Shown here in pieces: positions 13,749 to 20,997 of a stretch of 22,183 nt of DNA. The stretch covers positions 1 through 22,183 of the IMG/VR virus record IMGVR_UViG_3300023278_001631. One strand, written 5' to 3'. The position numbers and the translations under genes are program-made. The first letter of the stretch is position 1. Each line of letters starts with the position of its first letter. Source of the DNA: a virus. The notes beneath the pieces were generated by a model that was not told where the DNA came from, did not search any database, and saw nothing but the letters and a program-made list of their open reading frames with translations.

Positions 13749-14717
13749 ATGGGTAAAATAGGAAAAATCTCTACGATTAAAAGAGAATATAATAGCTCTC
13801 AATTGCAGACAATGGACAGTAACCTTGCGCAACGAGGAATGAGTAGAATTCCTGGTACAGGAGTGTTTAAGTATCCCTATAAAGAATTAGATGGTAAATA
13901 CAGAACAGGATTAGACCCTACTGCTGGATATATCCAACGAATTCAAGATCCAACAGAAAAAGAGTTGGAAATTGAACGTGTAACTAATCTTCGTGATAAG
14001 CTTCAATCTGCTTTAGGAGATGTTGATTTAGGACCACGAGCTAAGTTCTGGAACTATGGACTATCTACTGGAACAGATGATTCATTACATGTAAAGCCTG
14101 TAAAGCTTTTAGATGGCGATAACTTCTATGATTTATCACAACCATTTCAAGAATTATCTTTTGCATGGTTAAGAGTACATCCAACTATTGCATCAAGCTA
14201 TCAAGCTTGGGAGCGAGGAGAATTTCCTGCAGATACACAATTTTATGTTGTTAACGATGATATCGAAAGCGCAATTGTGTACAAGAAAAAACAATTGATT
14301 AATCAAGCAATCATTAAGTTTGATTCTATGAGTCCTGAAAAGAAACGTAAAGTTGCAAGACTTCTAGGACTTCCGATTAGTAATGAAACAAAAGAGGAAG
14401 TTGTTTATAATCAAGTAGATAGCATGTTAAAAGAATCAGAAGTTAGATCTGGTAATTTCAAAGGATTAAATCCAGTTGAAGTATTCAATCGATTTGCTGA
14501 CATGAAAGAAAGTTTACTCCATATTAAAGATTTAGTTAAACAAGCAGTTACTCACTCCATCTACAGGATTAAACCTAGCGGAAGAGTTTACGAAGGTGAA
14601 CTTGAGATAGCGACAGATGAAGAAGAATTGGTTAAGTTTCTAGCTAACGAAGATAACCAAGATGAGTTACTAACCTTAGAAGGAAAGTTAAAAACTAAAA
14701 AACTAGCTGCGATATAA
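13749..14717 (+). CDS. Structural-module protein of unknown role (322 aa)
   Basis: First gene after the capsid gap. The N-terminus is basic and flexible (MGKIGKISTIKREYNSSQLQ), followed by GMSRIPGTGVFKYPYKELDG and TGLDPTAGYIQRIQDPTEKE. The middle contains LSFAWLRVHPTIASSYQAWE and IVYKKKQLINQAIIKFDSMS, then a helical stretch SPEKKRKVARLLGLP and an acidic C-terminal part (EIATDEEELVKFLANEDNQD). No enzyme motif is apparent. Position suggests a minor head or head-to-tail joining protein. I do not recognise a family with confidence. Confidence 0.68.
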   Translation: MGKIGKISTIKREYNSSQLQTMDSNLAQRGMSRIPGTGVFKYPYKELDGKYRTGLDPTAGYIQRIQDPTEKELEIERVTNLRDKLQSALGDVDLGPRAKFWNYGLSTGTDDSLHVKPVKLLDGDNFYDLSQPFQELSFAWLRVHPTIASSYQAWERGEFPADTQFYVVNDDIESAIVYKKKQLINQAIIKFDSMSPEKKRKVARLLGLPISNETKEEVVYNQVDSMLKESEVRSGNFKGLNPVEVFNRFADMKESLLHIKDLVKQAVTHSIYRIKPSGRVYEGELEIATDEEELVKFLANEDNQDELLTLEGKLKTKKLAAI

Positions 14718-14745
14718 TGAGTTAGTTTTCTAAATATAATTAAAC

Positions 14746-15477
14746 ATGATATCAGTAGATAGTTTATTGTATAAAATAGATCAACGACTAAATAAGCTAT
14801 CAACTAACGAGCATCAACAAATTCAACTGGAAGACAAAATCCTAGCCTTGAATGAGGCTCAGATTAAGTTGATAAAACAAAAGGTTGATGGCTTTAGTGT
14901 ACCAAGTAAGTTGGGAATGGATTCCTTTAAAAAAAGGTATGAAGATTTACAAAATCTAGTTATAGGTTACAATCACCAACCTCTACCTCTTACACTATCT
15001 AATTCAGAACTAAATCAATGGGATGCTAATATAACAGTGTTGTCACCAAAATACATGTTTTATGTAGACAGCTATGTTACAGCAGATAAAGGAAAGTGTA
15101 AAGATCGAAAAGTTTGGATTAACAAAGATCTTGCAAAGCATGGAGACTTAGCTTTATTACTTAATAATGAGCACTATAAGCCAAGTTTCGAATATCAAGA
15201 AACTATAATCACTTTAAGTTCTGATAAGATGAGTGTTTACACTGATGGAACATTCACTCCTACTTCCCTAAATTTAATGTACATGAGATACCCTGTATAT
15301 ATTAATAAAACAGGATATATTATGTTAGATGGTTCACCCTCCATTAATCAAGATTGCGAACTAGAAACATATTTAGAAGATGAGCTTCTAGATTTAACAG
15401 TTCAAAATCTTGCAATGTACACAGAAAATGCAGCTGCAGTACAAAGTGCTCAGTTCAGAATACAAACAAACGAATAA
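14746..15477 (+). CDS. Putative neck / head-tail connector protein (243 aa)
   Basis: The first ~60 residues are helical (LYKIDQRLNKLSTNEHQQIQ ... AQIKLIKQK). The middle is beta-rich (NITVLSPKYMFYVDSYV, KDRKVWINKDLAKHGDL, TIITLSSDKMSVYTDG). The C-terminus has LNLMYMRYPVYINKTGYIML, DGSPSINQDCELETYLEDEL and LDLTVQNLAMYTE. The order 'YxRYP...GY...DG...ELxxYLxDELLDLxVxxxAM' is what I associate with connector or ring proteins in phages that resemble crAss-like viruses, where the final helix packs in the neck. This is a family impression and not a proof; it fits its place between head and tail-type genes. Confidence 0.5.
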   Translation: MISVDSLLYKIDQRLNKLSTNEHQQIQLEDKILALNEAQIKLIKQKVDGFSVPSKLGMDSFKKRYEDLQNLVIGYNHQPLPLTLSNSELNQWDANITVLSPKYMFYVDSYVTADKGKCKDRKVWINKDLAKHGDLALLLNNEHYKPSFEYQETIITLSSDKMSVYTDGTFTPTSLNLMYMRYPVYINKTGYIMLDGSPSINQDCELETYLEDELLDLTVQNLAMYTENAAAVQSAQFRIQTNE

Positions 15478-15499
15478 TAACCCCTTAAAATAAATTAAA

Positions 15500-16654
15500 A
15501 TGGCGGATTTTTCATTAACCACATTATTTGTGGTTCCAGTAGGTCAGACAACATGGCCTAGCTCTGGTTCAACTCAGGACTTAACTCCTGGAGAAGTAGG
15601 ATTTTTTGGTCCTGATTACACAACACTTGATCCAAACGATGGTGATCTTGACGGAGGAGCGTATTTCTATGTTGCACAAGGTAGACAAAACACTTATCTT
15701 CAAGGATCTAAAAGATCTGGTAAGATAGCTGTTAAAAACAGTAACGCTCCTAGTTACACAGACAATATCACAGAGCTTTACTCTATTAGAGGTTGTGCAA
15801 CAGCACTTAACCAAGTGACAGAAGTAGATGGTTGGAATGTAACTTGTGGTGAGATTGTAACTTTAACATTACGTGCTCACTCTTCTTACATTGACACTCT
15901 TTATTTCAATGGATTCACTCGTTCAGTTACTGTAAACGCACCTTGTTGCGATTGTGGAGCTGATCCATGTGAAACTGTTGATGTACCAGCATTGATTGAT
16001 TCTATGATTGCTAAACTAGAGCAAAGTGCTCCTGGAAACAATCCAGACAACATTAGCTTTAACAGTTTCTACACATTCAGTAGAGTAGGTAATAATGAAA
16101 ATGCAAAACTAGTAATTACAGGTAAACCATTAACTAAATATGGACAACCTTGTGATGTAGCAGCATTTCCATTTGAGTATGACAAAATGCGTTTCAGTAC
16201 TTTTGTATATTCAGGACCTGCAACCACTGCAGACTTTATTGTAGCTGACAATTGTAACATTGTAGCAAATGCTTTAGTAGTTCAAGAGTCTTCTTATCCA
16301 CGAGGAACTTCTGACGAAATTAAGCAACTAGAAAAGAATTTCTATAGCTATCAAGCAGGTTACTTAAAGCACTTGTTCCGTATGAACGGATTCAACCAAA
16401 ACTTTGAATCTTATGTTACAGATGGTGTTATCTATGATACCTACTACATCAAGTTCAACGAGTATGACAGGTCAGCTTACCAGTGGGGAGACTATGTAAT
16501 GCAAGATCAAACAGTAATTATTGCTGTTCCAACAGGAACTACTCTTTCTAACGATATACTAGAAGGATTAATTCAAGATGAGGACGGTGTAGAATATGGT
16601 GGTAGTTGTCCAACAACATCAACTACATCATCAACTACTTCTCAACTTCCTTAA
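15500..16654 (+). CDS. Structural protein with Thr/Ser-rich C-terminal tail (384 aa)
   Basis: Starts MADFSLTTLFVVPVGQTTWP, then GEVGFFGPDYTTLDPNDGD and AYFYVAQGRQNTYLQGSKRS, beta-rich sequence typical of shell, tube or decoration proteins. A Cys-rich insert lies near 154-164 (CCDCGADPCETVD). The C-terminal part carries YQAGYLKHLFRMNGFNQNFE, YDTYYIKFNEYDRSAYQWGD and IIAVPTGTTLSND. The last residues (CPTTSTTSSTTSQLP) are a Thr/Ser tail similar to those on later genes. It could be a major tail or tube protein or a head-decoration protein; I cannot decide. Its gene is followed by a strong terminator, implying an abundant product. A five-codon frame starts at the overlapping TAATG. Confidence 0.62.
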   Translation: MADFSLTTLFVVPVGQTTWPSSGSTQDLTPGEVGFFGPDYTTLDPNDGDLDGGAYFYVAQGRQNTYLQGSKRSGKIAVKNSNAPSYTDNITELYSIRGCATALNQVTEVDGWNVTCGEIVTLTLRAHSSYIDTLYFNGFTRSVTVNAPCCDCGADPCETVDVPALIDSMIAKLEQSAPGNNPDNISFNSFYTFSRVGNNENAKLVITGKPLTKYGQPCDVAAFPFEYDKMRFSTFVYSGPATTADFIVADNCNIVANALVVQESSYPRGTSDEIKQLEKNFYSYQAGYLKHLFRMNGFNQNFESYVTDGVIYDTYYIKFNEYDRSAYQWGDYVMQDQTVIIAVPTGTTLSNDILEGLIQDEDGVEYGGSCPTTSTTSSTTSQLP

Positions 16655-16688
16655 TGGCAGTAAGTAAGTAAAATAATTAATATAACCT

Positions 16689-16736
16689 ATACCAGAGGTG
16701 AGAGGATAAAAACTCATATCCTCTGGTATTTTTTTT
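16689..16736 (+). terminator. Strong intrinsic terminator, possibly bistable
   Basis: ATACCAGAGG (16689-16698) pairs perfectly over 10 bp with CCTCTGGTAT (16720-16729), followed by eight T (16729-16736). An inner AGAGGATA (16701-16708) can pair with TATCCTCT (16717-16724), sharing bases with the outer 3' strand, so two hairpins compete. It separates the capsid/neck transcripts from the tail/adhesion block. Confidence 0.85.
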
Positions 16737-16746
16737 AAACAGCATT

Positions 16747-17304
16747 ATGGCAGTAACGATATTGGACTTTATTGTACCACCAACATATAACGTAAACCTT
16801 CTTGCAGTTACAGATGCGTCTATTTACGTAGGTGGTGTTCCTACATTAGGAACGCTTTATATAACTCCTCCTGGATTTGATGAAGTTGATGTTGCATTTA
16901 CACCAGAAGAGACAAACATCTATGGATCTAATAATTTAGAAATAACTGAGCCAGACTGTAGAGAACCTTTACCAGACGGTATATATCGTATTAAATACCG
17001 AATCAGCTCACCAGTAATTGCTGAGGTGACTAAAAGTGTATTGCGTGTAGATAAACTACAGGAGAAGTTCGACAATGCATTCTTACATCTAGATTTAATG
17101 GAGTGTGATGGTGCTCTCACTACACAAAATAGTGTTAACCTCAACACAATAAACTTTTTCATACAAGGAGCTATTGCTGCAGCAAATAATTGTGCAGAAA
17201 AAGAAGCTCTAAAATTATACGACCAAGCAAATAAAATGCTTGATAGATTTATGAAATGTGGATGTGGTTGTTCAGGAAACAACTATGTTATAAACTTTAA
17301 GTAA
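16747..17304 (+). CDS. Structural protein, beta domain plus Cys-ended helical domain (185 aa)
   Basis: The N-terminal ~95 residues look like a beta-sandwich (VPPTYNVNLLAVTDASIYVG, GTLYITPPGFDEVDVAFTPE, LPDGIYRIKYRISSP). The C-terminal ~90 residues are helical (LDLMECDGALTTQNSVNLN, FFIQGAIAAANNCAEKEALK, LYDQANKMLDRFMKCGCGC), ending with a Cys-rich turn (CGCGCSGNNYVINFK). The first strand-rich domain ahead of a Cys-bearing helical end is a layout I recall from uncharacterised structural proteins of Bacteroidota phages. Immediately downstream is a 34-residue cysteine protein. Probably a neck, tail or adhesin adaptor. Confidence 0.6.
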   Translation: MAVTILDFIVPPTYNVNLLAVTDASIYVGGVPTLGTLYITPPGFDEVDVAFTPEETNIYGSNNLEITEPDCREPLPDGIYRIKYRISSPVIAEVTKSVLRVDKLQEKFDNAFLHLDLMECDGALTTQNSVNLNTINFFIQGAIAAANNCAEKEALKLYDQANKMLDRFMKCGCGCSGNNYVINFK

Positions 17305-17305
17305 C

Positions 17306-17410
17306 ATGGCCCAGTGTGCAAATTGTGGTGCAAAGGTGGGATGTGGATGTCAGCTAAAAGCTGGTCTATGTGCCTATTGTCACGGTAAATTAAACAAAAA
17401 CAAGAAGTAA
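17306..17410 (+). CDS. Tiny cysteine-rich zinc-binding protein (34 aa)
   Basis: One base after the previous stop, ATG 17306 opens MAQCANCGAKVGCGCQLKAG followed by LCAYCHGKLNKNKK. The CxxCGAK...CGCQL...CxxCH arrangement is a compact zinc knuckle that I recall as a common tiny phage protein next to structural genes. It ends one base before the next ATG, so the three genes are tightly packed. Probably virion-assembly related by context; the function is unknown. Confidence 0.72.
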   Translation: MAQCANCGAKVGCGCQLKAGLCAYCHGKLNKNKK

Positions 17411-17411
17411 A

Positions 17412-17822
17412 ATGCTAGGACCTAAAACAACATGTTGTAAAGAGGGTGGGGATATTCAAGATTTACTCAAAAGAATAGACTGTAAGTTAGCAGAGCTAGG
17501 TAATGACCTATACAACAATGTTGTATTTATGTTGAATAGACCGGTGTATGCTAACAAGGTTATACAAATTCTTACATACAAGCGCATCCTAACATCTAAA
17601 TACTACAACATAGAGTATGCAAGTAAGTATACAGTTGAAGATATTGCTAGTAAGGTGATTAGATTAACTGCAGGATGTGTAAGGAGATGTCCTGAGATAC
17701 CACCTGTCTGTGAAACTACTACTACAACAAGTACTACAGAGAATCCTTACAATTGTACATTTGAAGTGGACATTGTTTGTATACCAACAACAACTACCAC
17801 TACTAGTACGATACCAGTATAA
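17412..17822 (+). CDS. Structural-module protein with two poly-Thr tracts (136 aa)
   Basis: The first ~95 residues form a compact, probably helical domain with Cys near the N-terminus (TTCCKEGGDIQDLLKRIDCK) and NNVVFMLNRPVYANKVIQIL, YKRILTSKYYNIEYASKYTV. After CVRRCPEIPPVCE comes TTTTTSTTE, a short spacer (NPYNCTFEVDIVCIP) and a terminal TTTTTTSTIPV. The Cys-flanked spacer between the tracts may be disulphide-bonded. The terminal 'TIPV' recurs exactly on the 46-residue protein at 18932-19072. No family recognised; adaptor or surface protein by context. Confidence 0.65.
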   Translation: MLGPKTTCCKEGGDIQDLLKRIDCKLAELGNDLYNNVVFMLNRPVYANKVIQILTYKRILTSKYYNIEYASKYTVEDIASKVIRLTAGCVRRCPEIPPVCETTTTTSTTENPYNCTFEVDIVCIPTTTTTTSTIPV

Positions 17823-17856
17823 AATAAAAAATAATCTCTACTAAAACATATATATA

Positions 17857-18930
17857 ATGTCAAACACTTGCACAAATTGTTACAACGGATGTGCTGAAAT
17901 TACTTCAGACAAGTGCGTAAAATATACAGGAGTAGATATTCCTGAATTAGGAATACAGAGTGGTGACACTCTACTTCATGTAGAGCAAAAGATCATGGAG
18001 TTTTTAACTAGTACATTAAATGGAACAGGGATCTTTCCAGAAATTCCATCTAATGTTATTTGTGATCTAGTTCAGGCAAATCTACCACTAACTGGTCCAC
18101 TAACATTAAATGACTATTTAACTGGAGTTATAGAAACTTTATGTGATTTAGAAAATAGAATACTTGGACTTGAAAATCAAAACCCAAACAGATTATATGA
18201 TGTAGACTGTTTAACTCCTACATCAAACACAGATACTCACGAAGTTCTTCAAAGTGTAATATACAAAGTGTGTACACTTGCTCAGCAGTTAACTGACTTT
18301 GTAACATATGTAGATGCTACGTACGTAAAGATATCAGATATTAATACGTACATCCAAAACTATCTAGATACACAACCAACTGAAAACCTTATAAGCAACC
18401 GTATGGTTCCTAATGCTGTTGTTGCATATACAGGATCTTTAACAAACTTTGATATTACTGGAGCTGGTTTAGGAAATTGGGACAGAATATTCTTGTGTAA
18501 TGGTCAAAATGGAACTCCAGACTTAAGAGGTAGAGTGCTTGTTGGAGCAAATTCAGGAATGGGTGGAGGACCACTTGATGCTGCAGTGAATCCAGCAATA
18601 CTTGGAAATCCTACATATGCACTCGGATCTACACATGGAACAAATAGTGTTGTTCTTACTCAAGGTCAGCTTCCTTCTCATACGCACACATCAACTGTTT
18701 CAACAGAGCCAGACCACACGCATGATTTTTCAAATAATCTAATTGGACGTGGTACAGGAGGAGGTGATGCTCTCACTAATCAAGACAACATTTCAAGTAA
18801 TGACTACACTGAGACTGATCCAGCTGGAGAACACACTCACACTGTAACAATTGGTAACACTGGTGGTGGATTAGGACACCAGAACTACCAACCAGGTCGA
18901 GGTATTTATTACATAGTTTATAAACCTTAA
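17857..18930 (+). CDS. Tail collar-type fibre / receptor-binding protein (357 aa)
   Basis: A Cys-rich start (MSNTCTNCYNGCAEI, residues 1-15) precedes a helical middle likely to trimerise (HEVLQSVIYKVCTLAQQLTD). The C-terminal ~170 residues carry a phage tail-collar domain: NWDRIFLCNGQNGTPDLRGR (about 207-226), LTQGQLPSHTHT (about 267-278), then DHTHDF and EHTHTV, and GHQNYQPGRGIYYIVYKP at the end. In T4 gp12 and relatives, HxH motifs from three chains bind a metal ion along the fibre axis; here there are three HTH pairs. Likely a tail-tip or adhesin protein. The N-terminus may attach to other Cys-rich neighbours. Confidence 0.8.
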   Translation: MSNTCTNCYNGCAEITSDKCVKYTGVDIPELGIQSGDTLLHVEQKIMEFLTSTLNGTGIFPEIPSNVICDLVQANLPLTGPLTLNDYLTGVIETLCDLENRILGLENQNPNRLYDVDCLTPTSNTDTHEVLQSVIYKVCTLAQQLTDFVTYVDATYVKISDINTYIQNYLDTQPTENLISNRMVPNAVVAYTGSLTNFDITGAGLGNWDRIFLCNGQNGTPDLRGRVLVGANSGMGGGPLDAAVNPAILGNPTYALGSTHGTNSVVLTQGQLPSHTHTSTVSTEPDHTHDFSNNLIGRGTGGGDALTNQDNISSNDYTETDPAGEHTHTVTIGNTGGGLGHQNYQPGRGIYYIVYKP

Positions 18931-18931
18931 T

Positions 18932-19072
18932 ATGGAAAACGCATTTTTACCCGTAAACCCTGATTGTGACAATGTAGTGCTAAACTGGCCCTGTGGCTGT
19001 AGAACTACATATGTTAGAGGTGTTTCTAGTGGGAATATTTGCACAGATATAACAACAACAATCCCAGTATAA
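18932..19072 (+). CDS. Small Cys-containing protein with TTTIPV tail (46 aa)
   Basis: ATG 18932 follows the fibre stop by one base and ends just before the holin-like gene. The product MENAFLPVNPDCDNVVLNWP continues CGCRTTYVRGVSSGNICTD and ends ITTTIPV. The four cysteines resemble a small zinc- or disulphide-stabilised module. The tail repeats the TIPV ending of the gene at 17412. Because the frame fits the gap exactly and shares this tail, I consider it real. Function unknown; a surface or adaptor peptide is likely. Confidence 0.68.
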   Translation: MENAFLPVNPDCDNVVLNWPCGCRTTYVRGVSSGNICTDITTTIPV

Positions 19073-19073
19073 C

Positions 19074-19307
19074 ATGGCATTTTTAGATATATTTAAAGAC
19101 GAAAATGATGTTAACGAGAAAAACGTTATAGGATTTATATCATTTACAGTAATGGTTACGTTTGCTATTGTAGACCTAGTCACTGGATATTTTGGTAAAG
19201 ATCTCATCATCCAAGAGTTTATATATAACTCATTTGTAATAGTAACATTAGGATCTTTTGGCATTGCAAGCTTAGAAAAAGGACTAGGAAGAAAAGAAAC
19301 AAAATAA
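19074..19307 (+). CDS. Holin-like small membrane protein (77 aa)
   Basis: After the acidic FLDIFKDENDVNEKN start come two hydrophobic helices: VIGFISFTVMVTFAIVDLVT (about 18-37) and FIYNSFVIVTLGSFGIASLE (about 49-68), then a basic tail GLGRKETK. Two spans, a short loop and a charged C-terminus fit class II holins, which open the inner membrane for lysis. Holin function is not proven; no endolysin is seen in the window. The start is one base after the previous stop. Confidence 0.5.
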   Translation: MAFLDIFKDENDVNEKNVIGFISFTVMVTFAIVDLVTGYFGKDLIIQEFIYNSFVIVTLGSFGIASLEKGLGRKETK

Positions 19308-19326
19308 TAAATAGCTACTTAAAAAG

Positions 19327-19515
19327 ATGTATTATAAAATAGAAATAACACTCGTATCTCTTATGTTATTATTGGGAAATGAAATACTAGGAACATTAGT
19401 AGCATTAACTACATTAATATACTATGGATCCATGCTAAAGATTAATGTTATAGATACACGTTATGATGGTAGCTGGATTAAATACTTTAAGTCGTTCCTC
19501 ACTCGTAAATCATGA
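19327..19515 (+). CDS. Small membrane protein (62 aa)
   Basis: One to two hydrophobic spans are seen (EITLVSLMLLLGNEILGTLV, then ALTTLIYYGSML), followed by a soluble basic C-terminus (YDGSWIKYFKSFLTRKS). The stop overlaps the next start as ATGA. It could be a second lysis protein (for example a regulator of the holin) or an anchoring protein for the adhesion block. Adjacent placement of two membrane proteins suggests a lysis cassette, unproven. Confidence 0.5.
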   Translation: MYYKIEITLVSLMLLLGNEILGTLVALTTLIYYGSMLKINVIDTRYDGSWIKYFKSFLTRKS

Positions 19516-19766
19516 CAGTAGAAATAACACTAACTACAGCTGGAGCTGATGCTACATTGTTTGATTTGTATTCAGATATTGATGGATTCACCACACCATT
19601 TGAAACAGATGTACCTGTAGCGTCTCTATTAGCAGGATATAGCTCAGCATTGGTTCCTGACTTTACAACTATTGTAAGGGTACAGGCTAAAGGAGACTGT
19701 GTTAACTATATAGATATTGAGTGTACAGAACCAACAACCACCACTACAACAACCATAATATTATAA
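19512..19766 (+). CDS. Adhesin-like domain with C-terminal poly-Thr tail, copy 1 (84 aa)
   Basis: One small beta-rich domain (about residues 1-70) followed by seven Thr and IIL. Motifs: FDLYSDIDGFTTPF, LLAGYSSALVPDFTTIVRV, GDCVNYIDIE. The next gene has exactly the same length and aligns without gaps; by hand count 36 of the first 74 residues are identical, so this is a tandem duplicate. The third related domain starts the gene at 20027. Translation is coupled to the membrane-protein gene by ATGA. No signal peptide. Likely a virion surface or fibre-associated protein; the fold and ligand are unknown. Confidence 0.72.
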   Translation: MTVEITLTTAGADATLFDLYSDIDGFTTPFETDVPVASLLAGYSSALVPDFTTIVRVQAKGDCVNYIDIECTEPTTTTTTTIIL

Positions 19767-19770
19767 TAGC

Positions 19771-20025
19771 ATGACGGGAGTAATAGAGGTAACAACAATT
19801 GGAACAGACGCTGATAACTTTTATTTATTCTCAGATGTCAATGGTTTTACATCAGCATTTGCTGTAGGTGTAAGTGCTGCTGAATTAGCGGCTGGCTATG
19901 CAACAGATCAAATACCTAACGGAACAACAATTGTTAGGGTGTTATCAGATGGCCCATGTAACAGTTATATCGACATAGCAATTACTACCAAAACAACCAC
20001 AACCACAACAACAATAGTAGTGTAA
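19771..20025 (+). CDS. Adhesin-like domain with C-terminal poly-Thr tail, copy 2 (84 aa)
   Basis: A paralog of the previous gene with the same 84-residue length: FYLFSDVNGFTSAF, LAAGYATDQIPNGTTIVRVL, GPCNSYIDIA, then seven Thr and IVV. The conserved points are F-x-L-[YF]-S-D, GF, L-x-x-GY, P-x-x-TT-x-V-R-V, G-x-C-x-x-Y-[IV]-D. Divergence outside these suggests that the copies are not a recent duplication or have diversified under selection. Four bases separate it from copy 1 and one base from copy 3. The function is probably the same as copy 1: surface exposure or adhesion, inferred from context. Confidence 0.72.
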   Translation: MTGVIEVTTIGTDADNFYLFSDVNGFTSAFAVGVSAAELAAGYATDQIPNGTTIVRVLSDGPCNSYIDIAITTKTTTTTTTIVV

Positions 20026-20026
20026 T

Positions 20027-20959
20027 ATGATAAGCATAGAAATAACAATAACAGAAACCACAGCTGGACCATTTAATCTGTATTCAAATGCAGACTCATT
20101 CTTAGTTCCTTTTGAGACAAGTGTTCCTGCTTCAAGTCTTATTTCTGGATACACTACATCTGCTCCAGATGGGACAACTTATGTAAGAGTGTTGTCTACA
20201 GGAGATTGTAAAAACTATGTAGATGCAGTTCTTCCATGTAGCATCACCACTACAACAACAACTACTGCTGTTGAAACTGTTGCTATTAACTGGGAACTAA
20301 TTACAGGAGAACCTGATAACATCGGATTTGTAAATCTTAAAATATTTATAAATGGAATTGAGCAAGTTAATGCAACTATTTCTGATGGAAACCTTGTTGA
20401 GTCTGGTGTAATAAATGTAGTGCCAGGAGCACTCATGACTGCAACAATGGTTAATAGCAATCTTGGTATATGGAACTTTGGAAACAAGATATTAAAAGAC
20501 TTAGTTCTATATCAACCACAAGATAACTGTTTTAGTTGCCCAAACAGCTTAGAGACATCAATGGATTCAGCATTATTTATAATTGCTAACACTGACTTTA
20601 TATTCCAAGGAGATGTCAATGATCCAACAGCCCCACCAACAACCACAACAACATCAACCTTACCTCCTACAACCACAACAACTACTACTGCTGGAGCTAT
20701 TGCTTGGCCAATCACTGCGGAGTATCTTGATAATCCAGCGGTAGCTTGTTCAGATACTACATACATATCAGTAGTTTATGTTGAGAATGACATATGGCAA
20801 CTAGGAGATGTAGTGTATACAGATGCTGCTAAAACTATACCTTATGTACCCACCCCTGGTGGAGACCGATTCTTTCACGTAGATACTGGTGGAGTTGGTA
20901 TTGCTATAAGTGTAAGAGAGGATGGCACTGGTATTATCAAGGGTGCAGTAAGTTGCTAA
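20027..20959 (+). CDS. Three-domain adhesin-like protein with poly-Thr linkers (310 aa)
   Basis: Domain 1 (about 1-72) is the third paralog of the preceding two proteins (FNLYSNADSFLVPF, LISGYTTSAPDGTTYVRVL, GDCKNYVDA). Where the earlier copies end, the Thr run (ITTTTTTTAVE) is read through. Domain 2 (about 84-200) is a beta-rich module (VAINWELITGEPDNIGFVNL, LKDLVLYQPQDNCFSC). A second Thr/Pro linker (PTTTTTSTLPPTTTTTTT, about 205-222) leads to domain 3 (about 225-310: LGDVVYTDAAKTIPYVP, RFFHVDTGGVGI, DGTGIIKGAVSC), a small module whose start recalls repeat domains of Bacteroidota phage and surface proteins. It is the last gene before tandem terminators. Probably a modular surface adhesin or fibre. 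Confidence 0.68.
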   Translation: MISIEITITETTAGPFNLYSNADSFLVPFETSVPASSLISGYTTSAPDGTTYVRVLSTGDCKNYVDAVLPCSITTTTTTTAVETVAINWELITGEPDNIGFVNLKIFINGIEQVNATISDGNLVESGVINVVPGALMTATMVNSNLGIWNFGNKILKDLVLYQPQDNCFSCPNSLETSMDSALFIIANTDFIFQGDVNDPTAPPTTTTTSTLPPTTTTTTTAGAIAWPITAEYLDNPAVACSDTTYISVVYVENDIWQLGDVVYTDAAKTIPYVPTPGGDRFFHVDTGGVGIAISVREDGTGIIKGAVSC

Positions 20960-20965
20960 AGAATA

Positions 20966-20997
20966 AAAATCTTGTTTTGTTGGTTTTACAAGATTTT
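20966..20997 (+). terminator. Terminator hairpin 1 after the adhesion block
   Basis: AAAATCTTGT (20966-20975) pairs perfectly over 10 bp with ACAAGATTTT (20988-20997), with a 12-base T/G loop. It is AT-rich with A and T runs at the stem base. It is directly abutted by a second hairpin, so the two act in tandem. Confidence 0.55.

Noticed and set aside
20512-20766. Minus-strand frame with long Val runs
   Set aside because: Val runs are the reverse reading of ACN threonine repeats; a composition artefact.
19512-20959. Diversity-generating retroelement target
   Set aside because: The domains look variable, but no reverse transcriptase, template repeat or adenine-specific variation signature is seen in the window.
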